A DNA stretch of 64,000 bases from CAVPMW01 sp963706515 (GCA_963706515.1 CAVPMW010000020.1:1-64000), one strand, 5' to 3'. Numbered from the stretch's first letter, positions 1 to 8,806 are shown. The notes: a model not told the origin generated them from the sequence alone. A program made the numbers and translations.

Positions 1-1
1 G

Positions 2-481
2 AGCACCCTGCTCTACGGTCTGATCTTCAGCCTGACGCTGGGAGCGATTATCCTGGGCTCGCTGAGATACAACGCCCGCCTGTGGCTGCAAGACTACCCA
101 AAGCCAATCCGCGATAAAGTGCCGCCGCTCTCGACCAGCGAGAAGCGCGATCGCACGGTCCTTGTCGTGCTGGTTTTCGGTGTTTTGATCGGCGGGCTGG
201 TCCTGGAAACCCTGCTACTAAGGAGTTTTCCAGCGGGGTTCTCTTACGGCGCTGCCTATCTGAATATATTTTTCTTCCTGGCGATATTCAACCTGTTCGA
301 TGCCCTGGTGCTCGACCTGCTCATCCTCACCTGGCTGACCCCGCGCTTCGTGATCCTTCCCGGCACGGAAGGCATGGAGTACCTGTTCCGGGATTACCGC
401 AAGCAGTTCGCCGATTTCCTGAAAGGCATGGTCTTCTGCGCTGTCGCCAGCCTGCCCTTTGCCCTGCTCGTGGTGCTCTAG
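2..481 (+). CDS. Integral membrane protein, 5' end outside window
   Basis: The frame is open from the first base of the window to a TAG at 479-481, so the N-terminus is missing; at least 159 residues are seen. An internal GTG at 119 is unlikely to be the real start, because the codons before it also encode membrane-like sequence. There are about four hydrophobic segments: residues 4-20, 50-70, 80-110 and the very C-terminus. Between them lies a short polar stretch with a GTEGMEYLFRDY motif. I do not recognise the family. It is followed by dispersed repeats and a convergent gene, so it probably ends its transcription unit. Confidence 0.6.
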   Translation, partial: STLLYGLIFSLTLGAIILGSLRYNARLWLQDYPKPIRDKVPPLSTSEKRDRTVLVVLVFGVLIGGLVLETLLLRSFPAGFSYGAAYLNIFFFLAIFNLFDALVLDLLILTWLTPRFVILPGTEGMEYLFRDYRKQFADFLKGMVFCAVASLPFALLVVL

Positions 482-503
482 GGCGGCGCGGCTGTTAAAA
501 AGG

Positions 504-635
504 GTCATTGCGAGACCCGTCTTATGGGCGACGGTGTAATTCACCATCAAGCAATCCCATTTCTATAATTAAGTGCAAGTGATGAGATTGCTTCGAGGCA
601 TACGCCAAAGAACAGCGTATGCCTCGACGCAATGA
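504..635. repeat. Dispersed palindromic repeat, family C (two units)
   Basis: Two units lie between convergent genes. The first begins GTCATTGCGAG and ends AAGCAATCCCAT (504-561). The second begins GATGAGATTGCTTCGAGGC and ends with CAATGAC (581-635). The outer words (ATTGCGAG / AAGCAATC and reverse complements) recur at 12363-12644 and 57025-57282. Each unit can fold into an imperfect hairpin. No coding content is seen. Confidence 0.7.
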
Positions 636-665
636 CATTTTGGTGCCAATAATACCCTGAGAATA

Positions 666-2726
666 TCAGGCGAGGCGGTTGTAGCGCAGGAAGAGCTGGT
701 AGCGGCTGTCCTCGTCGTCGCTGTTGTAAGTACGCCTCTCTTTGTACTGCTGCGGAATCTTCTCGAGTGGAGTAATCTCGACGGTGATATCGTCTGTGGC
801 TGCATACTGATCCGCTGAGGGCAGCGGTAAATTGGCGCTGGTCAGCTCGGCGAGCTCGGAGGTCGAGAACCCGAGGACGTCATGCATGATCGGGTCAGCT
901 GGCGCCCAGAGCGCAATGATGATGTCGATGGTCAGGGTAATCAAAGCCGCGATGCCCAGGGCAATGTACCCGTAAAGGCCGAGCCCTGCAAGCTTCTCGT
1001 ATCCACCAGCTGCGGTGATTGCCGCCTTGATGAAATCCCACTCTTTCTTCACGATATCGATGAAGACATCCATCGAGCTCTTGACTTGCTTCTCGAACGC
1101 GTCGTCGCTGTCAATCTCATACCCATTGAGGCTCATTGCCAGGGCAATGATGTTCTGCTGCTGAGAGAACAGCACGCGATTGATCGTAAATGACTCATCG
1201 GAATCGACGTCATCGAAACGGATAAACTCCTTGCCGTCGTTGCCTTTGAGCACCTGCAAAGAACCCGTCGTCCCGTCGGGCAGCAGTGGAGCGGCAACAA
1301 CGCTGATGCCAACCTCATCGGAGCCTAAGAAGGCGGGCGAGGTCTCGTCGTCACAATGCATGCTGTCCAGCGCGATCTGGAAGCGAGCCGTGGCAGGTGG
1401 GACGGCTCGCAAGTATTGGGGATTCGACAGGATCGGATCGCCCAGTTCAGGGATGCCGCTGACGTTAGGCATCACGATCTGGAAAGAATATACCCCGGGC
1501 GTCAGGTCAGCCGGCACGAGGAAAGTGAGGCGGTCATGCACCCGGCAATCACGGATCAATAACGTGGTGCCGTTGACGACTTCGTTCAAGGGCGTATCGA
1601 CATCGCCCACCACATGTGCATCCACGTCCACCGATATGCCAGTCGCCGCCGACGTGAGACGGACCTTGGCGTCGACGCTGATGTAATTGACCCCCTCCAG
1701 CACGACCGCTGTCCCGGCCTCGACATCGGGCACGCGCAGGCAGATGTCGCCGGTAAGGAAATTCCCAGGGCAGCTGCCAACCTGGGTCTCGCAATTGAGC
1801 TGGACCTGATTGTTGACCAGGACCGGCTCGCAGTAAATCTCGAGCTCCTCCGGCGTGTAATCGCCCGGTTGCAGAGCCGGCGAAAATTCGTTGGTGCGCA
1901 GGTCATTTATCCGGCAGACGCGCAGCTGCACGTCGAAGAACTCACCTTCGGGCTTGAAAAAGCGGTTTTTGCCGGGTCTCTCCTGCTCCACGGCCTGCGG
2001 GTCGCCAAAGACCAGCTGGCTGGCGCGCTGCGTGATTTCCTCGCCAACTGCGGTACCTAATCCACCCGGATCGATGGGGGTATTAATGTCTGCCGTCAGG
2101 GTTGAGAGGAACAGCCCATCCCGCTCGCCTGAGGAAAGCGAGTCGAAGGAGTCAACCATGCACGACAAGACACCTCTCAGGTCCGGTGAGAGCGTGCTCA
2201 GAGCGGCAAAGACTTGCTGTTCCAGGGCGTTCGCGGGCTGTTTTCCAGCCAGGAAGCGGCGGGATAGCTGGATGTAGGAAGCCGCCAGCGCGCTGGGGAT
2301 CGAGTTGGCGGAAAAAAGAATCTGACCTGTGGCTTGCTGGCGGTTGGATAATGAATTTCGCGGGACGTTGGAGAGCAGGTGCTGCAGCTTGCTCTCCAGG
2401 CTTTGCTTGGGCTTGGCGCCTAACGCCAACGGCACACAGGCTCCGGCTGCAGTCGGGCATGGTGGACATTCCTCACCCGGGGGTGGGTAGGTTTGCTTAC
2501 CGGGCAGCTCCGGTGGGCAGTTGTAAATATTTACATCCCCGTGGCTTTCGATATTGATAATCATGCTGCAGCCGTCTGAGCCGTAGCCGGATTTATTCTT
2601 ACCTTTATCAGGAGGCGTGCCCTGCCCACCTGTGCCTCCAGAGAGTCCTGTCGAATCCTGCTGATCTGTCCCTTGCGAGGGTTCCGTCGAATCTTGTGGT
2701 TCGGTTGATTGAGAATACCTAGACAT
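666..2726 (-). CDS. Large acidic hypothetical protein with C-terminal membrane helix
   Basis: 686 residues from an ATG at 2726, chosen because AGGAGCAGGTG sits directly upstream; a longer frame to 2777 lacks a ribosome site. There is no signal peptide. The first 45 residues are low-complexity Ser/Thr/Gln/Gly. A CPPC motif lies near residue 87, followed by an alpha-helical stretch (residues 105-250). A beta-rich middle carries scattered Cys and Ig/IPT-like phrases such as AVVLEGVNYI (residues about 250-460). One strong hydrophobic helix lies at about 585-609, followed by a polar acidic tail. I do not recognise the family. The topology would suit a tail-anchored or membrane-inserting protein, which is inference only. 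It stands alone between repeats. Confidence 0.7.
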   Translation of the reverse strand: MSRYSQSTEPQDSTEPSQGTDQQDSTGLSGGTGGQGTPPDKGKNKSGYGSDGCSMIINIESHGDVNIYNCPPELPGKQTYPPPGEECPPCPTAAGACVPLALGAKPKQSLESKLQHLLSNVPRNSLSNRQQATGQILFSANSIPSALAASYIQLSRRFLAGKQPANALEQQVFAALSTLSPDLRGVLSCMVDSFDSLSSGERDGLFLSTLTADINTPIDPGGLGTAVGEEITQRASQLVFGDPQAVEQERPGKNRFFKPEGEFFDVQLRVCRINDLRTNEFSPALQPGDYTPEELEIYCEPVLVNNQVQLNCETQVGSCPGNFLTGDICLRVPDVEAGTAVVLEGVNYISVDAKVRLTSAATGISVDVDAHVVGDVDTPLNEVVNGTTLLIRDCRVHDRLTFLVPADLTPGVYSFQIVMPNVSGIPELGDPILSNPQYLRAVPPATARFQIALDSMHCDDETSPAFLGSDEVGISVVAAPLLPDGTTGSLQVLKGNDGKEFIRFDDVDSDESFTINRVLFSQQQNIIALAMSLNGYEIDSDDAFEKQVKSSMDVFIDIVKKEWDFIKAAITAAGGYEKLAGLGLYGYIALGIAALITLTIDIIIALWAPADPIMHDVLGFSTSELAELTSANLPLPSADQYAATDDITVEITPLEKIPQQYKERRTYNSDDEDSRYQLFLRYNRLA

Positions 2727-3245
2727 CACCTGCTCCTTTCGTTTACGGATAATACGGATAAAGAGGAAGATGAACAAAGATCAGGGGCAGCTGTAAGTGA
2801 CACCTCCCTTCGAATATTAGCGATCAATTGAAACGGATTTGGGGTCGTTCAGAGGACTTATGGTTGGTCGCATATTAATTGATAAATGCGGTCTTAATTA
2901 CCCTATTTTACGCGGGGGTATTCTACCATAAAATCAAAGGTGCACATTTAAAATAAGTTAAGGTGAATGCGGGGTGGGAGATTGGTCTTGATAACATTAT
3001 CATGTCGGAGAGCGACTTACGTCGCCACGACAATTGATTCTACGAGATTTAATGTGACACCGGCAGCCGTCAGAGCGACTTACTTCGCCGCTAAGATTGT
3101 TTCTTGGAGATTTGTAGGACGGTGGCAGCCGTCGGAGCGACTTACGTCGCCACCATGAAGCAGGCTGGTTAGTTAAATTTCGGAGGGTTCCGTTCAACCT
3201 GTCGGAGCGACTTACGTCGCCACTACGATTTCTGACCAGGGGTCT
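2727..3245. repeat. Intergenic region with four copies of repeat family B
   Basis: This gene-free stretch holds an AT-rich part (2780-2960) and four copies of a short word close to GTCGGAGCGACTTACGTCGCC. They start near 3004, 3069, 3131 and 3201. The core GAGCGACTTACGTCGCCAC is partly self-complementary (GCGAC/GTCGC). Spacing is 62-70 bases with unrelated DNA between. Related words occur at 16965-17012, 33930-33958 and 41072-41165. The spacers are irregular and there are no cas genes, so this is not CRISPR. Confidence 0.7.
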
Positions 3246-3797
3246 TTATCCAGCGGATGGAATGTATTTCTCGGTAATCTGTCTAACCGTTTTCACTCCG
3301 CGCAATGTGGACCGGATGCCCAGCGACTTTTCCAGGACGGCATTCGAAAACGTGGAATCGCTTTGGCGTGTCCGGCACAGCCAGTAGACTTCTCGGTCAT
3401 GCGCGTGAAAATCATCGATCTCGGTGCGCAGCGCCATTAATTTCTGCCGGCGAGCGTCGTCCAGCTCATTTTTCAAGAAGGCGATATTAAAAGAAGCGGC
3501 TGCCTCAATGGCGGCAGGCTCGAATGGGCTGTAAGCCGCGATCGCAGCCAGCTCGGCCTCCGAGCGGATAAAAGTGGCGACATCGTAGCCGAGAGCCAGG
3601 CGCAGCCCGGATTCGATTGCCCGCTCAAGATTCGCAGGGTTATCCGCCGCCTGCGAGGTGAAGATCACGTTTCCGCTGGCGATGAACGTTTCGATGCCGG
3701 TAAATCCCATCGATTCAAACAGCTGGCGCAGGTAATCCATCTTGACGGTATGCCCGCCAACATTGATCGCACGCAGGAAGGCAATTAAGCGCGGCAT
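3246..3797 (-). CDS. DUF1697 family protein
   Basis: 183 residues, full length for the DUF1697 family, whose biochemical role is unknown. The N-terminus has the family signature IAFLRAINVGGH, followed by LRQLFESMGF and the ETFIASGNVIF segment (residues about 36-46). The C-terminal half ends with the family's usual basic helix (TLRGVKTVRQITEKY). It appears to be soluble and cytoplasmic with no signal peptide. It is a single gene between repeats and the next minus-strand gene. The frame is clean, unlike several neighbours. Confidence 0.85.
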   Translation of the reverse strand: MPRLIAFLRAINVGGHTVKMDYLRQLFESMGFTGIETFIASGNVIFTSQAADNPANLERAIESGLRLALGYDVATFIRSEAELAAIAAYSPFEPAAIEAAASFNIAFLKNELDDARRQKLMALRTEIDDFHAHDREVYWLCRTRQSDSTFSNAVLEKSLGIRSTLRGVKTVRQITEKYIPSAG

Positions 3798-3869
3798 AAT
3801 AATATTCCATCACTATAATGGCGCCAGGCGGAACAGCATACCTGAGCTAGAGCTAGCAAGATTTAAGCC

Positions 3870-4608
3870 TTATAAAGATCCCGCAAACAGCTCCTTCAGC
3901 TTCTGGTAGGCGTGCTCGGCTTGCCCTGGGTTGTAGACCGGGCTGTCCGGCACGGTCCAACCGTGATACGCCCCGGGGTAGACTTCGCTTTCGTAAGAGC
4001 CGCCCCAGGCAGCGAGCGCCTGACCTAATCCATCGATCGCCTCCTGCGACATGCCGCGGTCTTCGACTGCGTGCCCAAAATAAAGGTGAGCGTGGATGCG
4101 CGGCAGCAGAAGGTGCGGGCTGGTAGGAGCGTCTGTGAACAGCCTGGCGCCGTGGAAAGAGGCTGCCGCACCAATCCTGTCGGGACGCCTAGCCGCGGTG
4201 CGCAGCGCCAGGGCGCCGGTGAAGCAATAACCAACCACACCCATCGCCGTTGCACTGACGGAATCCTGGTCGGCGAGGAAATCGACGTACGCCGAGACGT
4301 CTCGCTCGATCGCTTCCGGGGTCAGCGGAGCTGTTATCTCAGCATAGCGCTGCCTACCCAGTTCGTTGCTCATGTTCGCACCGTCCGGGAATACTAGGTG
4401 GTCGCCCCGTCCGGTAGAAGACGTTTGGCATCAGCACACAGTAGCCCTCCCCTGCCAGCCGCTGCGCCATGTCGTGCTGCACGGGGCGAATGCCGCCGAT
4501 GTCGGTCAGGTGAATGACGCCGGGGAAACTGCCCTCGCCATCCGGCAGGTAGAGATAACCTTCGGAAATTCCATCCGCCGTACGGATCTCGATCTCTAGT
4601 GGGTTCAT
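3870..4608 (-). CDS. Dienelactone hydrolase family protein (frameshifted)
   Basis: An alpha/beta hydrolase read in two frames. Residues 1-75 run from ATG 4608 (AGGAG seven bases upstream) through PGVIHLTDIGGI and VLMPNVFYRTGRPP. The rest is in another frame, from about 4400 to the stop at 3870. The shift lies at about 4390-4405, where the second frame reads LVFPDGANMSNEL. The catalytic triad typical of the family is visible: Cys in GVVGYCFTGALAL, Asp in HAVEDRGMS, His in GAYHGWT. Total length of about 245 residues is normal for the family. With all catalytic residues intact, a one-base sequence error is more likely than a dead gene. The substrate is unknown. Confidence 0.8.
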
Positions 4609-4687
4609 GCGCTGCTCCTACGGTTTCACCGGAAATTGGGGACCACCCTAATATTCGAGCTCATCCCCGGCTAATGCGTAAATATTG

Positions 4688-4891
4688 TTAAATTACAAAT
4701 TGGGTGTGAACAACCAGCGAGCCGACCGCCAGCAGAGCCACCGCGGCCGCCGTAGCAGGACCCGCCGGTATGGCAGGCTTTTTAGGAGTTTCGCCCCGCG
4801 CTTCCGCTGCCTGTTTTTGCTGCTTCTGCTTCGTATGGACCGAGGCGCCTAGCGCGGCGACCGCCGGTATGGAAGCACAAAACATACACAT
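4688..4891 (-). CDS. Small Cys-containing membrane protein
   Basis: 67 residues from ATG 4891, chosen because GGAGGTG lies just upstream. It begins MCMFCASIPAVAALG, where a CxxC-like start runs straight into a hydrophobic stretch. A basic Lys/Gln-rich loop follows (residues 18-40), then a second hydrophobic segment (about 45-62). It would make a two-helix hairpin with the Cys pair at the membrane face. The family is not recognised. It is the last gene of the minus-strand copper/redox block and starts 17 bases after the stop of the propeller lipoprotein, so it is probably co-transcribed. A metal- or thiol-related role is a guess from context. Confidence 0.55.
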   Translation of the reverse strand: MCMFCASIPAVAALGASVHTKQKQQKQAAEARGETPKKPAIPAGPATAAAVALLAVGSLVVHTQFVI

Positions 4892-4907
4892 CCTACACCT
4901 CCACGTT

Positions 4908-6020
4908 TTAAGGGATCCAATCCACGGTCCCAATCATAACATCGTTTGAGAGCTGCACCAGGTTGCTGCCATCGATGTTCATGACGTACACGCCACCGGC
5001 GCAGATAAATGCCATCTGGCTGCCATCCGGAGACAGGTCTCCGTTGAGGTTCACCTCCTCCAGGTTCGTCAGGCGCTGCGGAGTCCCACCGCTGACCGGG
5101 GCGCGGTACCAATCGGACGGCACGTTATGCGCCGAAACGACCTGCACTCCAAAGAGCTTTTCCAGCCAGTTCCGGGTTGGCTGAGGCTGAGGGTTCACCA
5201 TGCTGAAAATCATCCCGCTGCCATCCTGGGTAAATAAATGCGCATCGATCGGCGGGTTTGAGCCCGGCGGAAATACCGGCACCTGCTGCGAGCCATCCGG
5301 GTCAGCCAGATACAAGTCGACGCTAAAATTAACCTGGTCCGTCACCAGGTAAGAGATTTTAGAGCCATCGTTGTTGGCAGCAGGCCAGACGGCGTGCGGG
5401 GCGATCGTTTTGCTCGCTCCCTGTAAGGAGGCGACTTCAACATCATTCTGGTAAGCGCGTATATTGTTGCCGGTCTGGATGCGGAAAAGATGGGTGTAAT
5501 AAACTTCCTTGCCGTCCGGGCTCCAGGCCGGGAAGAAAAAGGATTCCTCCGGATCGCTGCGGGTGAGAAACGGTTGCGGCTGAGTGCCGCCCTCGATTGG
5601 CAGCAGGTCCAGGTCGGTATAGCCGTATTGGGGCTCTCCTGTGGTGGCGGGCGGTGTGTAGGCAAGCAGAATTTGCTTGCCGTCCGGCGAAGCGAGCGCA
5701 GCCGAGAGCCAGCTGTTCTCAGGGGTCTGGAAGAGCGACCTGGCTTTACCTGTTTGCAAGTCAAGCTCGATCAGGTTGTTGCCGGTCTGCTGGTACAAGA
5801 TCAGTAGAAGCTTGCCTGAGAGTTTCAGTGACGGGAAAATTGGGTTCAGATTGAGCTGAACGGGGCTCACTTCCGGTGTGATGGTCGGCAGGGGAATGGT
5901 GGTGATCTGCGGTAATGCCAGGTTTGGGGGCGTCGTGGGGGTCTCCGCTGCCGGTTGCGAGCCGCAGGCGGTTATAGAAACGAGCAATATAAACATAAAA
6001 ATTGAGCGGACTATTTTCAT
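4908..6020 (-). CDS. Lipoprotein with TolB/PD40-like beta-propeller
   Basis: 370 residues from ATG 6020. A signal peptide ends in the lipobox ITAC followed by GSQPAAE, so it is predicted to be a membrane-anchored lipoprotein. A Pro/Thr linker (residues 22-60) leads to repeated propeller blades with phrases such as ASPDGKQILLAY, AWSPDGKEVYYTH, LSPDGSQMAFICAG and VYVMNIDGSNLVQLS. These are the WD40-like PD40 repeats found in TolB-type proteins. It starts eight bases after the stop of the copper fusion gene (6028), so it is in the same operon. Its role could be binding or scaffolding at the cell surface. No enzyme motif is seen. Confidence 0.8.
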   Translation of the reverse strand: MKIVRSIFMFILLVSITACGSQPAAETPTTPPNLALPQITTIPLPTITPEVSPVQLNLNPIFPSLKLSGKLLLILYQQTGNNLIELDLQTGKARSLFQTPENSWLSAALASPDGKQILLAYTPPATTGEPQYGYTDLDLLPIEGGTQPQPFLTRSDPEESFFFPAWSPDGKEVYYTHLFRIQTGNNIRAYQNDVEVASLQGASKTIAPHAVWPAANNDGSKISYLVTDQVNFSVDLYLADPDGSQQVPVFPPGSNPPIDAHLFTQDGSGMIFSMVNPQPQPTRNWLEKLFGVQVVSAHNVPSDWYRAPVSGGTPQRLTNLEEVNLNGDLSPDGSQMAFICAGGVYVMNIDGSNLVQLSNDVMIGTVDWIP

Positions 6021-6027
6021 AAAGGAT

Positions 6028-8055
6028 TTACTGCTTTCTGCCAAATGTACGGATGTAATTGACCAGGTTCCAGCGCGGCTCATCTGCGAGCAGCTTGCTG
6101 AAGGCGGGCATGGCTGAGCCCGGGAAGCCATTGGTGATCCAATCATAGAGCTGACCGTCGCTGTGCACCCCCGGCACGGTATGGGCGGTCAGGTCGGCAG
6201 GCTGCGGGCGCAGAGCCAGCCCGGCAGGGCCGTCCCCTTTACCCTGCGGACCGTGGCAGGGCAGGCAGTTTTGCTCGTAGAGCGCCTTACCGGCAGCGAT
6301 CGAGGCATCGGTCGCCGGGAAGGGGTTTTGCAGCGTAGCCAGGAATGGGTTTTGCTGTACCTGCACGGTGAAGGCGTGGCGGAAATCATTCACGCCGGGC
6401 TGGCGCACGATCACTTCCACCTGCCAGCTCCCGGCGAGTGACAAAAAGCCGCCGCGCACCGTATACCGAGTTTCATTTACGGGCGTCGTCTGGACCTGGG
6501 TCGTCCCCAGCTTACCATCCAGCGGCTGCAGGCGGATCAATACAGCCGGTTGAGCGCCGCTCGGATTGGACGGCAGGCCGTGCACGTCTACCCCAATCTC
6601 ATTAACACCGACGCGCGCTGGAGCCACCCACAGGTCCATGCTGGATCCATTCTCATGATAGCTATCGATGTACCCCATGCGCTGGCGCGCTTCAACCGCT
6701 GAGAGGGCAGGTGTGACTCCAGCCATGATCCCAACCGCCGCCAGGAGCAGCAGCCCCAACGCCAGCTCGAAGCGGACGGTGTATCTCATCCAGCCCACCG
6801 CCTTTCCTGTGGATGCTTTCAGGCGCGGGGAAAGCAGGAGCAGATTTATTGCGCCAAACCCGATCAGCGCAAGGAACAGCAAGGATTTAAACGCCAAGGC
6901 CTGCCCATATAACGTGGAAATCAATGCCTGGACTGTATGCACTTCCAAATACGCGCTGTACAAACCGCTGAGGGCGAGGATAGCTACACAAACCAGCGCC
7001 AGGCGGGAAAAACGCGGCACCAGCACGCTGGCAGGCATCTCGGTTGAGCGAAGCAATAGGAACAGGGGAAGCAATCCGCCCAGCCAGGCTGTCATCGCGC
7101 TAATGTGCAGCCAATCGATGAGGATGGGCAGCGGCTGGTTCAAAGCAGCCGCATGGCTCTCCAGGCTGAAGGAAAGCAGCATGTACAAGGCGAGCATCAG
7201 CGCCAGGAACCAGGGTGTAGTCGAGCCCTGCCCAGGCGGCGTCAATTTAACCGCCAGATACAGCAAGAACCCGAGCAAGAGGATGCGCAGCCAGGTAACC
7301 CATGCCTGGGACGGCTGGATGAGGTTGAGCAGCGCCTGGGTGAAGGGTATTTTGAAAGTACCCTGCCCTGTCTGCCAGGCCTGGAAAAGGATGAATGCCA
7401 CGGTCAAACCGATGAGGCTGACCAGACCGGTAATGACCAGGCGCTTCAATATGTGTAGAGCGCGCAGGTCACTGGCAGCCTGGGGCGCCTCCCAGCGCCG
7501 GTAAGCCGGGCGCCAGACAAGCAACCCGAAGAACAGGCTGCCAGCAGCCAGGGCGGCTGCCAGGTAGCTCGTCCAGCGCAGCAAGGTATCCAATGGGTAT
7601 GGTCCCCTGGAGGTGGGGTCAGGCGTGCCAGGCGGCGGCAGCAGGGCAGCCGGCGAAACCCCGGTGCCTACCGAAAAGCTGACGATGCCGTTGGTGAGGT
7701 GCCCATCTGCGGCAGACCTGGCTTGCCAGACGATGCTGTAAGCCCCTGGAGAAATGGAGGGCAGGCTGAGGTGCAGCACGTGATTATCGCCGGGATCGAT
7801 GGCTCCTGGTCCCGGGGCTACCACCTGCAAGTTGGAATCCACCAGCTCCGCTTTGGAAAAAGTCGGGTCCAACGGCTCGGTGAATTTAAGGGTTGCCGAT
7901 TTCGGCGCCTGCTCCAGGACTGCCCCGTTAGGAGGGTCCGAGCTGAGCAGGTTGGCATGCGCCTGGGCTATTGCCGGGAAAAGCAATAATGCCAGGCAGA
8001 CTGCGGCTGCGGCGAGGCGGAGGATCAGGAGGGAGATAAACTTTTTTCTGTGCAT
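6028..8055 (-). CDS. CopC-CopD-YtkA-cytochrome c fusion protein
   Basis: 675 residues from ATG 8055. A signal peptide ends ...AIAQA, leaving His as residue 1 of mature HANLLSSDPPNGA, the CopC copper-site start. The second CopC motif is AADGHLTNGIVSFSV (about 115-130). About eight membrane helices follow (residues 155-420), matching CopD. Next comes a YtkA-like beta domain (about 430-545). The C-terminal domain is cytochrome c: the heme site is CLPCH in YEQNCLPCHGPQGKGDGP and a likely axial Met lies in GSAMPAF. In known families CopC/CopD handle periplasmic copper, while the fused cytochrome suggests coupling to electron transfer (inference). It sits between a secreted partner upstream and a propeller lipoprotein downstream on the same strand. 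Confidence 0.85.
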   Translation of the reverse strand: MHRKKFISLLILRLAAAAVCLALLLFPAIAQAHANLLSSDPPNGAVLEQAPKSATLKFTEPLDPTFSKAELVDSNLQVVAPGPGAIDPGDNHVLHLSLPSISPGAYSIVWQARSAADGHLTNGIVSFSVGTGVSPAALLPPPGTPDPTSRGPYPLDTLLRWTSYLAAALAAGSLFFGLLVWRPAYRRWEAPQAASDLRALHILKRLVITGLVSLIGLTVAFILFQAWQTGQGTFKIPFTQALLNLIQPSQAWVTWLRILLLGFLLYLAVKLTPPGQGSTTPWFLALMLALYMLLSFSLESHAAALNQPLPILIDWLHISAMTAWLGGLLPLFLLLRSTEMPASVLVPRFSRLALVCVAILALSGLYSAYLEVHTVQALISTLYGQALAFKSLLFLALIGFGAINLLLLSPRLKASTGKAVGWMRYTVRFELALGLLLLAAVGIMAGVTPALSAVEARQRMGYIDSYHENGSSMDLWVAPARVGVNEIGVDVHGLPSNPSGAQPAVLIRLQPLDGKLGTTQVQTTPVNETRYTVRGGFLSLAGSWQVEVIVRQPGVNDFRHAFTVQVQQNPFLATLQNPFPATDASIAAGKALYEQNCLPCHGPQGKGDGPAGLALRPQPADLTAHTVPGVHSDGQLYDWITNGFPGSAMPAFSKLLADEPRWNLVNYIRTFGRKQ

Positions 8056-8063
8056 AGGATCAT

Positions 8064-8100
8064 GGGGGAAACCTCGAGGTCGAGCTTCAAGGTTTCCCCC
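8064..8100 (-). promoter_or_regulatory. Intercistronic hairpin just before the copper fusion gene
   Basis: An inverted repeat GGGGGAAACCT / AGGTTTCCCCC, with arms at about 8064-8074 and 8089-8100, sits within 10 bases of the ATG at 8055. It has no T-run, so it does not look like a terminator. In the transcript it would place the start region of the copper fusion gene beside a stable stem, and no Shine-Dalgarno word is visible there. RNA processing or translational control is possible. Confidence 0.45.
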
Positions 8101-8159
8101 TGCAAATCCGTAATCTAGAAGATTGTCGAAAGGGTTACCTGCACTCTTCAACAGCTCTC

Positions 8160-8756
8160 CTAAGCTGAGCCTTTGCGAGCTGCGCTGTAGGCTAAAATTC
8201 CCAGGATCAAAGCTACCAGACCCAGGATTGCCGCGACTACAGACACCACCAGAGCGGTTTGGGCGCTGCTGGCAGCGGAAGCGGAGGCTGCCACAGCAGC
8301 GCTGGAAGCTTCTGAGCCAGGAAATGAGTAGTTCGAGGCAGGCTCAACCGAACCAAAGGTATCCGGACTGCTGGTCATGGAAATATCCACCGGCGTATCT
8401 TCGATCGTTCCGAAAATGTGCCAGGTATAGTCGCCCAGCTCGGTGGGGATAACAAAGGCGGTGTAGGCGCCGTCGATTTCCTCTTGCGGCTCGATTTCCA
8501 GCTCCTTCTTCGAGCTGCCGAAGATGAGCTCGGCTTTAAGGGTTGCCTCCAGACCATTGACCTTGTCCCCGGTCTTCGAGTTGGTGACGAACAGGTCCAG
8601 TCCGTTTGGCATTCCCTGCAAGGCTGGCTCGTTGTGGAAGCCAATCTCGATCTCGTAATCGCCGACCTGGGTCATACCATGCGCAAAAGCGGTCTGGCTG
8701 AAAACCAGCAGGATTGCAATTAAGGTTAATATTGTAACGATCAACTTGCTTTTCAC
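8160..8756 (-). CDS. Secreted membrane-anchored protein of the copper block
   Basis: 198 residues from GTG 8756, chosen because GGGAGG lies seven bases upstream; the in-frame ATG at 8780 has no site. A signal peptide ends ...SQTAFA and the mature chain starts HGMTQVGDYEIEIGF, again with an N-terminal His as in CopC. A beta-sandwich-like domain (residues 25-135) resembles the YtkA/FixH type of secreted domain. After an Ala/Ser-rich linker the protein ends in one membrane helix (about 168-192) and a short basic tail. It is the first large gene of the copper unit, 105 bases before the fusion gene. A copper-related role follows from position and the His start, not from proof. Confidence 0.7.
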   Translation of the reverse strand: MKSKLIVTILTLIAILLVFSQTAFAHGMTQVGDYEIEIGFHNEPALQGMPNGLDLFVTNSKTGDKVNGLEATLKAELIFGSSKKELEIEPQEEIDGAYTAFVIPTELGDYTWHIFGTIEDTPVDISMTSSPDTFGSVEPASNYSFPGSEASSAAVAASASAASSAQTALVVSVVAAILGLVALILGILAYSAARKGSA

Positions 8757-8777
8757 GATAAACCTCCCATGAGAATA

Positions 8778-8806
8778 CAAATAAAACCCGCAGAGGCGGT
8801 TGTCAA
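8778..8806 (-). promoter_or_regulatory. Candidate promoter of the copper operon
   Basis: On the minus strand TTGACA (8801-8806) is followed after 17 bases by TATTTG (8778-8783), about 20 bases before the GTG at 8756. The spacer contains a small GC stem (CCGC/GCGG). Confidence 0.4.

Noticed and set aside
2995..3225. Possible CRISPR array
   Set aside because: Only four degenerate copies, spacers not constant, related copies scattered singly across the window, and no cas genes.
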